A DNA stretch of 64,000 bases. It comes from Amorphophallus konjac. Taxonomy: Eukaryota > Streptophyta > Magnoliopsida > Alismatales > Araceae. How positions within the stretch are numbered: position 1 is the stretch's first letter; every line of letters starts with the position of its first letter. The stretch spans positions 128,130,886 to 128,194,885 of the forward strand of contig CM040126.1 in the NCBI GenBank assembly GCA_022559845.1, read 5' to 3'. Made by a program: the position numbers and the translations under genes. The notes under the pieces are model-generated. The model saw nothing but the letters and a program-made list of their open reading frames with translations, ran no database searches and had not been told where the DNA came from. This document shows, piece by piece, positions 44,242 through 55,545 of the stretch.

Positions 44242-46352
44242 TGAAGTCCCGTGATCAATGACACCCAAGAGGGGGGTGAATTGGGTGTTTACAAATTTTA
44301 CTAAAAACTTTTGGCCTTTTTGTAATATGTGATATAAAGCTAATCAATAGGATCAAAACTGTTGGTTCACAAATGAGATTTATCAAACTTAATTAGATGA
44401 TGATGTAGATTATGTAGGATATACGTGGATAAATCCGGAATCACAAATACACTAACACTCACGTAGAATGAAGGTAGAGGAAATGGATCAAACCACACAA
44501 TTCAAACCATATTGCACAGCGATTTTTAAGGTGGTTCGGATGCAACGACGGCAATCCTACGTCCACCCCTCACCAAACCTGGTGAGGCTTCACTCGGGGA
44601 TAAATCCCCAAACGGAGATAACGCTCCAACCACACACGCAGGATGACGCCTGCACACACACACGGGGACGCGCCCCAACCCACACACGGAGACAAGTTCC
44701 AACACACACACACACACACACACGGAGATGAACTCCAACACGATCCGACAACCGGATCAACAAGACACACACACACTGCGACAAGTGCAGCAAACCACAC
44801 ACTAAAACAACTGGATCTAAGTAGATCCACACACACACACACGTAGATCTAGGAAGATCTACGCACACACGAATCAAATAGGACACACACACAACCACGG
44901 ATCCAACAATGATCCACACACACACAAGTTTTTGTAGTTTATACAAAACACGAATATGAACTTAAAACACAACAAGGCACAGTTTAGAAATCCCCTAATT
45001 TGGGTTCCCTTGAATGCATGTTGCGGGGTTGAGAATGGATGAAGAACACTTGCTGCACGGAGTACTGTTCACGGCTACAGTACCCTTCTTCTTCACTTGG
45101 ACAATCCTTGTATCTCCTTGATGCTTGTGAGCTTGTTCTCTTCCTTTGAGATTGCTGACTTCAACCGGAGCTAGAGTACCTTCAGATGATGCTTGAATGG
45201 CTCCTTCTTCCTTGTAGCATCCTTCTTTTTCTTCTCTTTATAGGCTCCTTGGTTGATAGGCTCTCCTTCGATCTCTTCTTATTGGATGCTTGCTTCTTCA
45301 GCTCATAGGAGGATGAAGGCTTCAAGAAGGATCTTGGATCTTCTGCTGCTGGATGGAACTTGATTCATGGACTACTATTCATGCTAGAGTAGCACTACTC
45401 CTCCTTCTTCTCTTTGACAGCCTCCTCTTGATCTCCTCTTGAATCTCCTTGGATGGTTAGGGTTGTGGCTTCAATGAGATGTTTTATATCTCTTAAATGG
45501 TCCATAGACAAGCCCCAGACCAGATCCACAAATCATGGTAGATTGGGTGTCTTTAGGATTAAACAAATGGGTGGAAAGACCACTCCTCGAGCTTGAAACA
45601 AAAGTCAACAAAAGGGGCAGTTCGAGGCTGGCGGTCGACCTACAGAGGCCAGCGGTCGACCGCCATTGGCCGTCCTGTAGACATTTGGCTGCTGGGAAAA
45701 TAGGTCGACCGCTAGCTCCTGGCGGTCGACCGCCAGGTTCACAGGTTTCCAATTTTCAGTTCTGTTATTTCAGGTCGACCGCCAAGGGTCCACAGGTCGA
45801 CCGCCAGTCTCCAAACCTGCAAAAGTCAAGTGTTAGCTCACTTGAAACTATCCATTGGTTCGATACTTGAAAAAGGGCTTGTGTTATAGTTGATTACAGG
45901 TTTGTTTAGACTCGATTTAACACATGGAATGATTCATGAACATAAGTTTGAAAAGGAGTGAATCTTGATGGTTTAAAGCATGAAGCTTCGTTTTAATACA
46001 AGGTAGGAGTCTCACCAATGGTTCTTGACAGTAAATGACATATACCACCTGTTTTGGATTGTAGGGAAGTAGAGTTTTGGTTCACCAGGTGATGACCATG
46101 AGTTTGAACCTGCATGCAAGATAGTTAGGTTAATTGCATGCTTGTTGACATTAAAGAGGTTATGAAACCTCTTGCCTCTTGTAAAACAAACATGTGCAAC
46201 CAGCATAAACAATAAGATGAATGAACACAATCATCAAGAACATGTGTAATCAACCATACGTTTAGTTATCATCACGTAATCACACATTAAGTTTAATTAT
46301 CATCAAAACATAACTTAACAATTACAACAATCATCAAAACCATAACTCAACA
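44242..46352 (-). mobile_element. Solo LTR of a SIRE-type copia element, minus strand
   Basis: 2111 bp, plus-strand TGAAGTCCCGTG...AACTCAACA; on the minus strand TGTTGAGTTATGG...CACGGGACTTCA. It has the SIRE LTR end (GAATTCACCCCCCTCTTGGGTGTCATTGATCACGGGACTTCA) and the GTGGACGTAGG/GAACCACC block (about 44530-44572). Flanks TAAAG (44237-44241) and CAAAG (46353-46357) are a near-perfect duplication. It contains (CA)n tracts with interspersed GATC... (44640-44930) and six GGTCGACC palindromes (45630-45812). It is closest to the copia A LTR in style. Confidence 0.88.
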
Positions 46353-47455
46353 CAAAGAGGGCACAAGCCCTGCACACGCCCTAGCCGCTAGTGGTATAAA
46401 TATGGAGCTTTATCTATCAGAAGAAGACTAATCAAGGAAGAGTGATCGAAGCAGAAGAGGGATCGAGAAGCAGTAAGGAGCCTGCACGATCCAGAGGAAG
46501 AAAAAAAGACAGTGAGAAGAAAAGAGAAGAGAGGCAGAGAGGCAGAGTGTGAAAGAAGAAGAAGAGAAAGAAAAAGAGAGTGAGAGATCAGCAGAAGAAG
46601 AAGAAGATCAGTAGCCTCTGGATCAAATCCAAGCTACATTGCTCCAAGAGAGAGCTACAGTTTCGAGTTTCATTTCCAGCTTTCTGATTGCTGTAATTTT
46701 ATTTTTTGTTTTCTTTTCCTTTACACTTGGCTTGTGTTTCTTTCCGATTCTCTGGTTTGAGATCGGGGTTCCCTCTGGTCTCAGAGGAAGGGAGTCTTGG
46801 ACTCTGAGTTTGCAGGTAGTGGTTGCTACCTGTGGGTTCCCTCCTGGTCTGGAGGAAGAGAGGTCCGTGACCTCTGGTTTACAAGCGGCTGGGTGTCGCT
46901 TGTGGGTTCCCTCCTGGGTGGAGGAAGAGAGACGCTAGTCTATGGTTTCTAGTGACTGGGTGTCACTAGGGTTGCCCTCCAGGTTGGAAGAAGAGGGGAG
47001 GTTGTTCCCCTGGTCATGCTGTTAGGCAGCACTTGTTGCAGACTGAGTCTACGGTTCTAGCTTGTGCTAGTGGAAGCCTCACTCCGGTTTGGAGTGAGGG
47101 GTGGACATAGGTCTGTGGACCGAACCACCTAAACAATCTACTGTGACGTGGTTTGCCTTGTGCGTTTGCCCCTTGTATTCTACCTCTTTCACAGGTCGTC
47201 TGAGCATTCTTGGTTCTATCTGAAGTGACCTTGAGCATTATATGTTTTGCTAAGTGTGTCTGGTCTGCATAGTTCTTCCTTCGGCATTAGACTTGATCAG
47301 GTGCTTCCAGTATTATTAGCAGTTCAATTGATTGATCAAATGTCTGTTTGAATTTCTTCTTGAAGAGTTAAATTGTTTATTCCGCAACTGTGTCTAGCTC
47401 CAGGCTTAGTGTTTTAATTTGGGCAATATTTTTGAAGGGGATACATTCACCCCCC
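46353..47455 (+). repeat. Copia G LTR, second part (promoter, R, U5; 3' end lost)
   Basis: AAAGAGGGCACAAGCCC continues the G-box block. TATA box TATAAATA at 46395-46402, then a GA-rich leader (46430-46620), imperfect repeats of about 75 bp with GGGTTCCCTCCTGG...GGAAGAGAG (46755-47000), and the conserved GTGAGGGGTGGACATAGG...GAACCACCTAAA block (47093-47131). It stops at an oligo-C run at 47448-47455. Confidence 0.85.
46395..46402 (+). promoter_or_regulatory. TATA box, copia G LTR
   Basis: GGTATAAATATGG, about 45 nt after AAAGAGGGCAC. In the undisturbed LTR it would lie about 60 bp downstream of the G-box. Confidence 0.65.
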
Positions 47456-48863
47456 CCGGCGGTATCCATCGCACCGTCCCAACATCTTCTTGCTGTGGTG
47501 GCTGGCTGGGACGCTGCTGAGGAGTTGCCGATCCATCTCCGGGAGCGACGGTCGGCGAATGTGAGCCGGCGTATTTTACCAGAATTAGCTAGCGGACTGA
47601 TCTGCCGGACTGTTCTCGGGGCAGAATTGTGCGCCTCCACGAAAAGAATTGTTCCGCCCATATCCGGTGTTGGATCGAGGCGAAATTGGTACCGTTGGAA
47701 ACTAGACTCGAAGGGATACAACATATATTATTTTTAGATCCATCCAAGAAACAGATTTGAAATAATAATGACTGTAACTACCTCTGGCTCGGAACCCAGA
47801 ACACACAGGATAGAAATGGATCTGTCTGAAGCTAAACCTTGACCAAAATAAAAACAATGGATCTAGACTCTGAGAAAATTATGGGTTGAAGGGGGGGATG
47901 TTATGATCACTTATGAATTTTTTGGAATTTTTTGGAGATGACTAATGGGACAGGAAAAATACAACAACAGACTACTATCCCGCAGATCTGCAAACTGGCA
48001 GATTGCTGGGGAGAAAACTAAATTACTGGGAAAAATAGTAAATGAAGGCAAAATGACACAAAATTTAAATTAGAGATGGGGGATGACAGGAATAACAAAC
48101 TCTCAAAATTTGAGGTCGAACAGATCTACGAGTTGGAAGATAAAATTACGGCCTCAGCTTGCTGTCCAGCAGAGAACAGACCAGAGACGGTTGGCGGTGG
48201 TGGAGCGACGGCGGCTCGATGGCAGCGGCGGCGGCGATGCTGGGCTTCTCACTCAGAGAGGGGTTGATAGGGAGGCTTCACACCTCTAAAGATCTGAGCT
48301 TTCACATTCCAAGGGGGAGATAGGAGAGAGAGGGGCTACGCCCTTGGGTGCTTGGAGAAAAATTCTGATTTCTTCTTTCATTAATTCTATGAAATGTGGA
48401 AATACAAGCTTATATAGAAATAGATCAAAGGCCTAAACTATCCCTAGATCTAGGGTTAGGGAGGGACAAATGGGGGATAAGATATTAATCTCCCATGTGG
48501 TCAAATGACCATTAATAAAAAAATTACAACATGAATTAAATACTATAAAAGGGGGGCGCCCCTTTGAAAAGGGGGTAACAATTTTGAATTTTCTTTTTTT
48601 TTGTCCCCTTAGTCCAAGTCCTCCCATGGACTAAAGACCAGCCCATAGGGCCCATGATCCTAGGTGGACCAATGGGAAAGAGGGTGGGAGACCCTGCTGG
48701 ACCTACTGGCTTTTTGCAAAGAAACCCAAAGATTCCTAAGGACTAACATATTGGCTTATAATTGCCATACAATTGCAAACCAATTAACCCAAGGATATAA
48801 ACATGCAACTAAAGGATACAAATGCAAAAATAAAATGTTAGTGTCCGGTGTTGATTCCCTTCA
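47456..48863 (-). repeat. Element E 3' LTR, truncated
   Basis: Collinear with about 51555-52964 of the 5' LTR: TTTACC.GAATTA, GAACCCAGAACACACAGGA, AGCTTATATAGAAATAGAT, and TGTTGATTCCC before the end TTCA. TATA on the minus strand (CTATATAAGC) near 48410. The outer part is missing at the junction with copia G (47455/47456). Confidence 0.9.
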
Positions 48864-48900
48864 ATTCTCCCTGGGTGGGAAGAACTCGACCCCGTCGAGT
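48864..48900 (-). other. Polypurine tract and hairpin of element E
   Basis: Minus strand: ACTCGACGGGGTCGAGT (48900-48884), then TCTTCCCACCCAGGGAGAAT next to LTR start TGAAGGGAATC. The 17-nt hairpin is identical to that of element B and sits at nearly the same distance (20 versus 19 nt) from the LTR. Confidence 0.82.
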
Positions 48901-49129
48901 AAGGGGTGCGACTGCTCGTGTGGCTCCTATGGATCTATCACCATACCAGGTAGTGCGGGGTACGCTCCACTCCAAGTAATCATCACCTGCTCATCCCGTA
49001 TATATTCGATATGCATATGCTGATGTGGGAATGAGGCTAGTGATGGACACTCCGGGGTGGGGCCACTCTTAAAGGAAGGAGACGGCTCAATGACTCACTA
49101 GGAATCACCGCGGAGTCCCTATATGTGAC

Positions 49130-49206
49130 TAGATCCGAGATACTAAGGTGGATCCGATCTCAAATTTCGGCAAGTCTACAACGTACCCATTAGACCCGAC
49201 TTGCCT
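49130..49206 (-). pseudogene. Relic of integrase C-terminal tail in element E
   Basis: Minus strand reading RQVGSNGYVVDLPKFEIGS fits G.N.Y.(L/V)DLP..F.I of gypsy integrase tails. It follows a longer open stretch (49467-49207) that I cannot identify. The comparable relic in element B lies at 31854-31962. Confidence 0.6.
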
Positions 49207-49453
49207 CACACTCAAAAAGGGACTGACATCGCGAGCTTGCAATAGACCGACTATGCAACTCCTAATATGCTCTACACATGCATGTACAGGCTCTGAACAA
49301 ATAAACAAAGACACATACTCACACAAGACCCTAAACAAACCTATGGATAGACCGACCCATACATAAGCAATGGTGGACCAGGACATCCGAATGTGTGCCA
49401 TGCATACACAAGACACAACCGGTTGTTGGCGGAATGGGGGATTCCTAGACATC

Positions 49454-50476
49454 CTAAAGTGAACCACTCATGCACTGACGGCCTTTTAGATTTGGAGATT
49501 TGGGTGGGCTAGGAGTGGAAGGTTTGGGTAGGCTAGGGGAGCTGAATTTTCTTTCTTCTGTACCCCATTGAATGGGATCATTGCGGAGTGTAGGTGGATT
49601 GGCCCGTGGGGTAGGGGTGTGATAGGGGACTTCCCTAACAAGGTGGAATAGATGAGGTGGGTCATAGGGTTCACTTGGGGAGGGGTTGAAGGGATCAAAG
49701 AAAGTGTGACCCCTCGGGATGGGTCCCCTCGTGACACGGTTCCATGTTTGATAGCCTTGAAGGTGTAAATGGTCACCCTCAGTCATTGTGATCGGGGGGA
49801 CGACGGTCATATGCAGAAGGTATGGTTCTTCCCTCAGGTTAAGTGGAATGAAGTTAGGCTCGGCCTGCATGGGGAGGAATAAGAGAACCTCCGTGGTGAC
49901 ATGATTCACGGTGCACACGGAGGTAATGGACCCTAAGGCTGGATGTGTGAAGCTACGGCGATTGGGTTGGTCGAAGCCTCGGGCCAACATACACGTCAAC
50001 TTCAATTGCAAGTCTAATCCCTTAATGAGGTCTTCCAATGTATCAACATGGTGAGAAGACCGAAAAGTGGTATGGAATGAGTTGATAGGCACTAGTTGTA
50101 GTGCGGGGTCCATGGATGGGTAGTAGGGTGGTTTAGGGATCAAGCCTATCTTGAGCCAACTAAGTCGTGGCTCGGCGATGAATAGCTTTCCCGTTAGAAA
50201 CACGGGTGGCTCCAAATGAGGTGGCTCCGAATGAAGATCGGAAGGTAAAGTAGGTGGCAAATGAGCTCTAGGGGAAGGGTTCCCCGACTGGGGTGGGTAA
50301 GGCCGTGGGGCAGGAGCGTCCTGTCTCGTGGGCTCATGTGGCCATCCGACCGGCTCGGCACTCTGCTGAGAGGTAGATGCTCGCTGAAGGGCAGCATCAA
50401 ACCTTGACTCGAAAGGCTCAACCTCTAGAGCGACCTGATAGGAATGCTCCAGAGTGGTCACGTCGCAGCAAAGCAA
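49454..50476 (-). pseudogene. Element E gag-like ORF, C-terminal part
   Basis: 340 codons. The middle is Pro-rich (HEPTRQDAPAPRPYPPQSGNPSP). Then a block shared with element B: LSWLKIGLIPKPPYYPSMDPALQLVPINSFHTTFRSSHHVDTLEDLIKGLDLQLKLTCML. The last part is rich in Pro and Ser (SSPSLPKPSTPSPPKSPNLK). The N-terminus of this frame is not a true start, because the gag domain continues in another frame upstream. Function beyond gag-like assembly is unknown. Confidence 0.72.
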
Positions 50477-50998
50477 TTCAAACTAGTAGTGAAGCCACAA
50501 ACATCTCCGGAACTGAAATGCGGTCGTGGTGCTCTTCTGTCCAACTCCATATCCCAACCGATACTCATCAAAGTCCCTAATGTACTCAGACACGGACTTG
50601 TTGCCTTGGACGGGTCTGATCGGGGCTTTCTCTTGCATTGGGGGGACTGGGGCGTTGAAGTTGGCCATAGTTGTAAAGAGATGGGAATTGGTTCACCTAG
50701 GAGTGGGCATGCATTGGAACAAAGTGCAAGAGGCTTTTTTTTTCTTTTCTTTTTATGCAAAACTAATGTAAGCACCTAAACACTCTACATGGTGACAAGG
50801 GGTAAAATGCGGACTCGAATATAAACCTATACTCAACCAGTATCTAGTACATGGCAGAGGTTTGATCCGAAGATCGCACTCACGCAAGTGTGTTACCTTT
50901 CCAATAGGCGTAACCTGTCGTTCCGGAGACACCTTTTGATATACCAAATAGAGAGACGCAATGAGACACTTTGGACCGACTACCCTAGACTCGACTTA
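50477..50998 (-). pseudogene. Element E gag-like ORF, N-terminal part
   Basis: Minus frame 50668-50483 reads MANFNAPVPPMQEKAPIRPVQGNKSVSEYIRDFDEYRLGYGVGQ; the SVxEYxxxFDE segment is typical of the Ty3 gag domain. A frameshift near 50480 separates it from the C-terminal part. A poly-purine/T run at 50735-50755 and no further domain are seen between it and the primer site. Confidence 0.6.
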
Positions 50999-51010
50999 GC
51001 TCTGATACCA
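50999..51010 (-). other. Primer-binding site (Met tRNA), element E
   Basis: Minus strand TGGTATCAGAGC three bases after the LTR end (...CCAGCATCA). Confidence 0.93.
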
Positions 51011-51013
51011 ATT

Positions 51014-52964
51014 TGATGCTGGATGGGACGCGACTCGACGCCAATTTGAATGCGAACCTTGGACTCTAGGCAAACTCGTGACTCGTCCTTAGCGAGGAAA
51101 GCGTGCGGATGTGCGCGGTTAAGAAACTGGTAATGAGTCAAGGGTGGTAAAACTCACTCGTGCTCGGATCGAGTCACGGGACGGGTTTCGCTCTCTCTCG
51201 CAGTGGTGATTAAAAGACTTTAACGAGCTAGGACCTATCACACGCAAGCAGCGGCATATAGAAATATACGAAGCAAGCAAAATGCCGAGTGGGGGAGCGA
51301 AAATGATACCTCTATGCTCCGGGCGTGGGAAGACGACCCCGACCAAGACTCGTACTCCTAGTGTACAGTAAATAAATAATTACATCAGTGATTTTAATTG
51401 CCCACTCTACGTAGGGAGGTAAAGGACTATACGTGGGACCCAGGTGTAGTGAACTCAGGTTGACGAGCAGTAAGCCGGAAGGCTCTCGTGCCGGAGGCGG
51501 GCTTCTGGTCGGCACGGTTCTGCTGGGCCCACGGGACAGTAGGCGGGCCCGGCTATTGGGACGGCGACATCCGAGCGTCTCCTTGCTGCAGCGACTGGCT
51601 GAGACGCTGCTGGGGGGTTGCTAGTCTATCCCTGGGAGCGGCGGTGGCCGAATGCATGCCGGCGTATTTTACCGGAATTATCCGGCGGACTACTCTGTTG
51701 GCCTGTTCTCGGGACAGAATTGCGCGCCTCCACGAAAATAATTATTGCGCCCAGATCTGGTATCGGATCGAGGTGAAATTGGTAGCGTAGGAAAGTAAAC
51801 GCAAAGATCTACGACATATATTAATTTCAGATCCAATCCAACAGCTGGACTGAAAATGAAATTGATGGTAACACTGTAACTACCTCTGGCTCGGAACCCA
51901 GAACACACAGGACAGAAAAGGATCTATATGAAGATGAACTTTGACCAAAATAAAAATGATGGATCTAGACTCTGAGAAAATTATGGGTGGAAGGGGGGAT
52001 GTTATGACCACTTATGAATTTTTTGGGATTTTTTGGAGATGACCAATTGGACAGGAAAAATACAACAAAGGACTACTATCCTGCATATCTGCAAACTGGC
52101 AGATTGCTGGGGGAAAAATTAAATTATTTGGAAAAATAGTACATGAAGGCGGAATGACACAAAATTTAAACTAGAGATAGGGGATGACAGGAAGAACAAA
52201 CTCTCAAAATTTTAGGTCGAACAGATCTACGAGTTGGAAGATAAAATTCCGACCTCAGCTTGCTGTCCAGCAGAGAACAGACCGGAGACGGTTGGCGGTG
52301 ACGGAGCGACGGCGGCTCTATGGCGGTGGCGGCGGCGGTGCTGGGCTTCTCACTCAGAGAGGGGTTGATAGGGAGGCTTCACACCTCTAAAGATCTGAGC
52401 TTTCATAGCTCCAAGGGGGAGAGAGGAGAGAGAGGGGCTGCGCCCTTGGGTGCTTGGAGAATAATTCTGATTTCTTCTTTCATTAATTCTATGAAATGTG
52501 GGAATACAAGCTTATATAGAAATAGATAAAAGACCTAAACTATCCCTAGATCTAGGGTTAGGGAGGGGCAAATGAAGGATAAGATATTAATCTCCCATGT
52601 GGTCAAATGACCATTAATAAAAAAATTACAACATGAATTAAATACTATAAAAGGGGGGCACCCCTTTGAAAAGGGGGTAACAATTTTGAATTTTTTTCTT
52701 TTTTCGTCCCCTTGGTCCAAGTCCTCCCATGGACTAAAGACCAGCCCATAGGTCCCATGATCCTAGGTGGACCAATGGGAAAGAGGGTGGGGGACCCTGC
52801 TGGACCTACTGGCTTTTTGCAAAGAAACCCAAAGATTCCTAAGGACTAACATATTGGCTTATAATTGCCATACAATTGCTAACCAATTAACCCAAGGATA
52901 TAAATGCAACTAAAGGATACAAATGCAAAAATAAAATGTTAGTGCCCGGTGTTGATTCCCATCA
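51014..52964 (-). repeat. Element E 5' LTR
   Basis: 1951 bp, plus-strand TGATGCTGG...GATTCCCATCA. As in element B the LTR ends are TGATG/CATCA. It carries a minus-strand TATA (CTATATAAGC, about 52514). ORFs in it such as 51488-51790 are not supported as genes. Confidence 0.92.
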
Positions 52965-53199
52965 CTCCTCGATAAGCATTTTGGCGTGTTGATGGTTCCT
53001 GGATCAGAGGTAGGCTGAGGAAGGGAGCGTGTGGTAGCGGCTAGCTCAACCGTTGTGGCAGAGTGTGGCTGGCGATTAGTGGAGCCAATTCTCGAGGCGT
53101 GGCGATTTGCAGTTCAGGGAATTGCAATGATGGTGCGCCGAGAGATGCGGCGAGTGTGGTCCGACGAGACACTTGGTGAGTGTTGTCCGAGGAGCTGAC
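52965..53199. other. Unassigned 235-bp segment
   Basis: GC-rich, GTG-rich sequence between element E and copia C. I recognise no LTR end, ORF or repeat in it. It may be the original target DNA or a scrap of another element. Confidence 0.4.
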
Positions 53200-54096
53200 T
53201 GATAAGTACAATATGAAGTGATCTAGAAGGGGAGGGGATGAATAGATCACTGTTTTTAAAGATTAAAAAAAAATTCTGCAGAGTATATTGCTAAATGCAA
53301 ATAACCTTGAGCTCAGGCTAACGAATATGATGCAGTGCAGTTAATAGCTCAAGCAAATAGAAGGCATATCATGATAGTACCACAATCGATCGCACAAGGG
53401 CTCAGAGGATTTTAAGGTGGTTCGGTCCTTCAGACCTACATCCACCCCACACTCAAACCGAGTGTGGCTTCACTAAAGGCTGGGCAACACAGCTTGCCAG
53501 ACAACTGCTGATACACAGCTTCCCAGGAGAACAACCTCTCCTCTTCCTCCTACCCGGAGGGAACCTCTAGCGACCTGCAGTCACTAGAACCCAGAGACTT
53601 ACGTCTCTCTTCCTCTTTACCAAGAGGGAACCCCACTAGTAGCAACCCTGCTACTAGTGAACCAGAGGTCGAAGACCCCTCTTCCTCCCAACCCGGAGGG
53701 AACCTACAAGCAGCTCACCTGCTGCTTGCAAACAGGAGAATGAATCTCCCTTCTCCTGATCTCACAGGAGGACCCCGACCTCAATCCAGAGGATCGAAAA
53801 CACAAACAAGGACAGTGGAAGAAAGATAAGAACAATAAACGGAAAAATACGAACGAAGAAAAATCAAATGCCAGAAAATAGAAACAATGTAGCTCAATAC
53901 AGAGCAATAGACTTCGGATTTGATCCGCAAGTCAGAACAACTCTTCTGATCACTCTTCTGCTCTCTCTCTCTTTTTCTTTCTCTGCTATTCTTTCTTCTT
54001 TCTTTTCTTCTCCTGGATCGAAGGGCTCTCAATTTTCTTGTTTTTTTCTTCTATGCCTCTCTTCTTCGATCACCTTCATCTGAGGACGAAGGATTC

Positions 54097-54104
54097 TATT
54101 TATA
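54097..54104 (-). promoter_or_regulatory. TATA box, copia C LTR
   Basis: Minus strand TATAAATA in AGCTATAAATAGAATCC, about 110 nt downstream of the G-box CACGTG (54215-54210). Confidence 0.65.
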
Positions 54105-54309
54105 GCTGAACAGCAGGTGGATAGGGCACAAAATGCGTGTGCCTCCCACGCTCGATCCAGAATCTTCCTGCCATGTGCCTTTATCAGATTGGTTCCTCTT
54201 GTCTCGGATCACGTGCAGCCCTGGAGTGTGGAATGTTCTTCCTCGGACCTGTAATGAGAGTAAGTCCTTTAATACGCTGCATGGCCATTAAAACCAAAAC
54301 TGCATGAGG

Positions 54310-55400
54310 TATAGTAACAACACGACGTGACTATTACTCGAGATGACACAAGAACGACACGAGATACTCTGTAACAGGTCAGATACACAGAAGAAAATGA
54401 CACGAGATACTCTGTAACAGGTCAGATACACAGAAGAAAATGACACGAGGAGAGGTTATAAGCAAAAGAGACACGAGGTCACGAATGCAAAAACAACACG
54501 AGGACAACACGGGCTAACGACAGAGACCGACATGAAGACTAAAGCGAGAAACCAACACGAGGACAGAATATAACGAAACGACTCGAGGTGAAAACAACAC
54601 GAGGTGAAGTTTGACACGAAGTAAAAAAAAAAAAAAACAACGACACGAAGTATAGTGGTGACAAACACACACTATATATAGAAAACGACACGAAGCCAGT
54701 AAGAACAGCACGAGATGAAAACAAGATGGGCTGATAACGACACGAAGTCAAAACAGTCAATAACGCGGGATCAGACTGCACGAGGTAAACTACACGAAGA
54801 CTTAAGACGACACGAGGTGGCAATAAGGAGAACGACATGAAAACAACATGGACTAGCAACCGAAATCGACACGAAGTCAAACAGTACAACACGAGGTGTT
54901 GTAACCAAGAAGAAGTGCCAATCAACACGAAGACAGTATGCAGAGAAACGACTCGAAGTGAGATGAGAACAGAATGAAACAAAGAAGACGACACGGAGTG
55001 CATAAAACCAACACGAAGACGTGGACTATAGTAACCGTCACGAAGTGTGGTTACTAAGTAGGAACGACACGAGGTCTACAGGAAAACTACTCGAAGTTCA
55101 TCAGAACTTTTAGAGCAGCTTCAGGAACACGACACGAAGTCATGAGAAGAGAAAACAATCACAAAGTGAAACGAACACTTGAACTTAGACTGACTTAGAG
55201 ACTCAGCGAATGGACTCGAAGACAGGAATACAAAGGATGACATGGAACCAACACAGTAAACAAATACTGCACGAGGTGAAAGACAACACTCAATCGGACG
55301 ACAACATGGCTAGCTCGAAACGAGGTGAAAATGCGAAGCAAGAACTACATGATGTTTGAGGAAAACAGCACGAAGACAGAACATGAACGAACACACGCAG
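54310..55400 (-). repeat. Dispersed ACACGARG motif array in the copia C LTR
   Basis: More than 30 copies of ACACGAAGT, ACACGAGGT or close variants (minus strand ACTTCGTGT, ACCTCGTGT) occur at irregular spacing of about 15-50 bp. One 43-bp segment (GACACGAGATACTCTGTAACAGG...) is duplicated at about 54356-54441. The element D LTR has the same word. Confidence 0.9.
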
Positions 55401-55531
55401 TGTTACCTCTTAGCAGCTAATTCATATAAGACCATGGATAACTCAAGTGCAGGATATCTGAAAAATAACAAGAACAATTAACATAGTGTTGCTCATCATC
55501 AAAACACTTAGGGAAGACACACAAGCCAACA

Positions 55532-55545
55532 ATCTCCCCCTTTTT
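55532..55545 (-). other. Polypurine tract, copia C
   Basis: Minus strand AAAAAGGGGGAGAT directly before LTR start TGTTGGC. Confidence 0.92.

Larger units (their letters stand above)
40541..47455 (+). mobile_element. Ty1/copia element G (SIRE-like), 3' end
   Basis: Plus-strand: 3' untranslated region (40541-41683), polypurine tract, and an LTR starting TGTTGTGTCCCC at 41698. The LTR continues to 44241, is split by a solo LTR, and resumes 46353-47455. Its end is missing: it breaks at ...GGGGATACATTCACCCCCCCC, just where SIRE LTRs read ACCCAATTCACCCCCCTCTTGG. No gag-pol remains in the window. The left boundary is approximate. Confidence 0.78.
47456..52964 (-). mobile_element. Non-autonomous gypsy-derived element E
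   Basis: Minus-strand element with a complete 5' LTR (51014-52964), a Met-tRNA primer site, a broken gag-like region, an integrase-tail relic, hairpin plus polypurine tract, and a 3' LTR (47456-48863) that has lost its outer about 540 bp. There is no pol core. Its C-terminal gag-like block, hairpin and integrase-tail relic all match element B, so the two are sister families. The outer flank on the right is 52965. Confidence 0.9.
53200..55531 (-). repeat. Copia C 3' LTR
   Basis: 2332 bp. On the minus strand it starts TGTTGGCTTGTGTGTC...GTTTTGATGATGAGCAACAC and ends CATATTGTACTTATCA. Contains the motif array (54310-55400), G-box (54210-54215), TATA (54104-54097), a pyrimidine-rich leader (53960-54060), imperfect repeats with CCCGGAGGGAAC (53545-53770), and the GTGGATGTAGG/GAACCACC block near 53416-53452. 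The left flank is CTGAC; the partner duplication is out of view. Confidence 0.92.

Noticed and set aside
44468..44946. His/Thr- or Cys/Val-rich ORFs on both strands
   Set aside because: They are produced by (CA)n tracts in the solo LTR.
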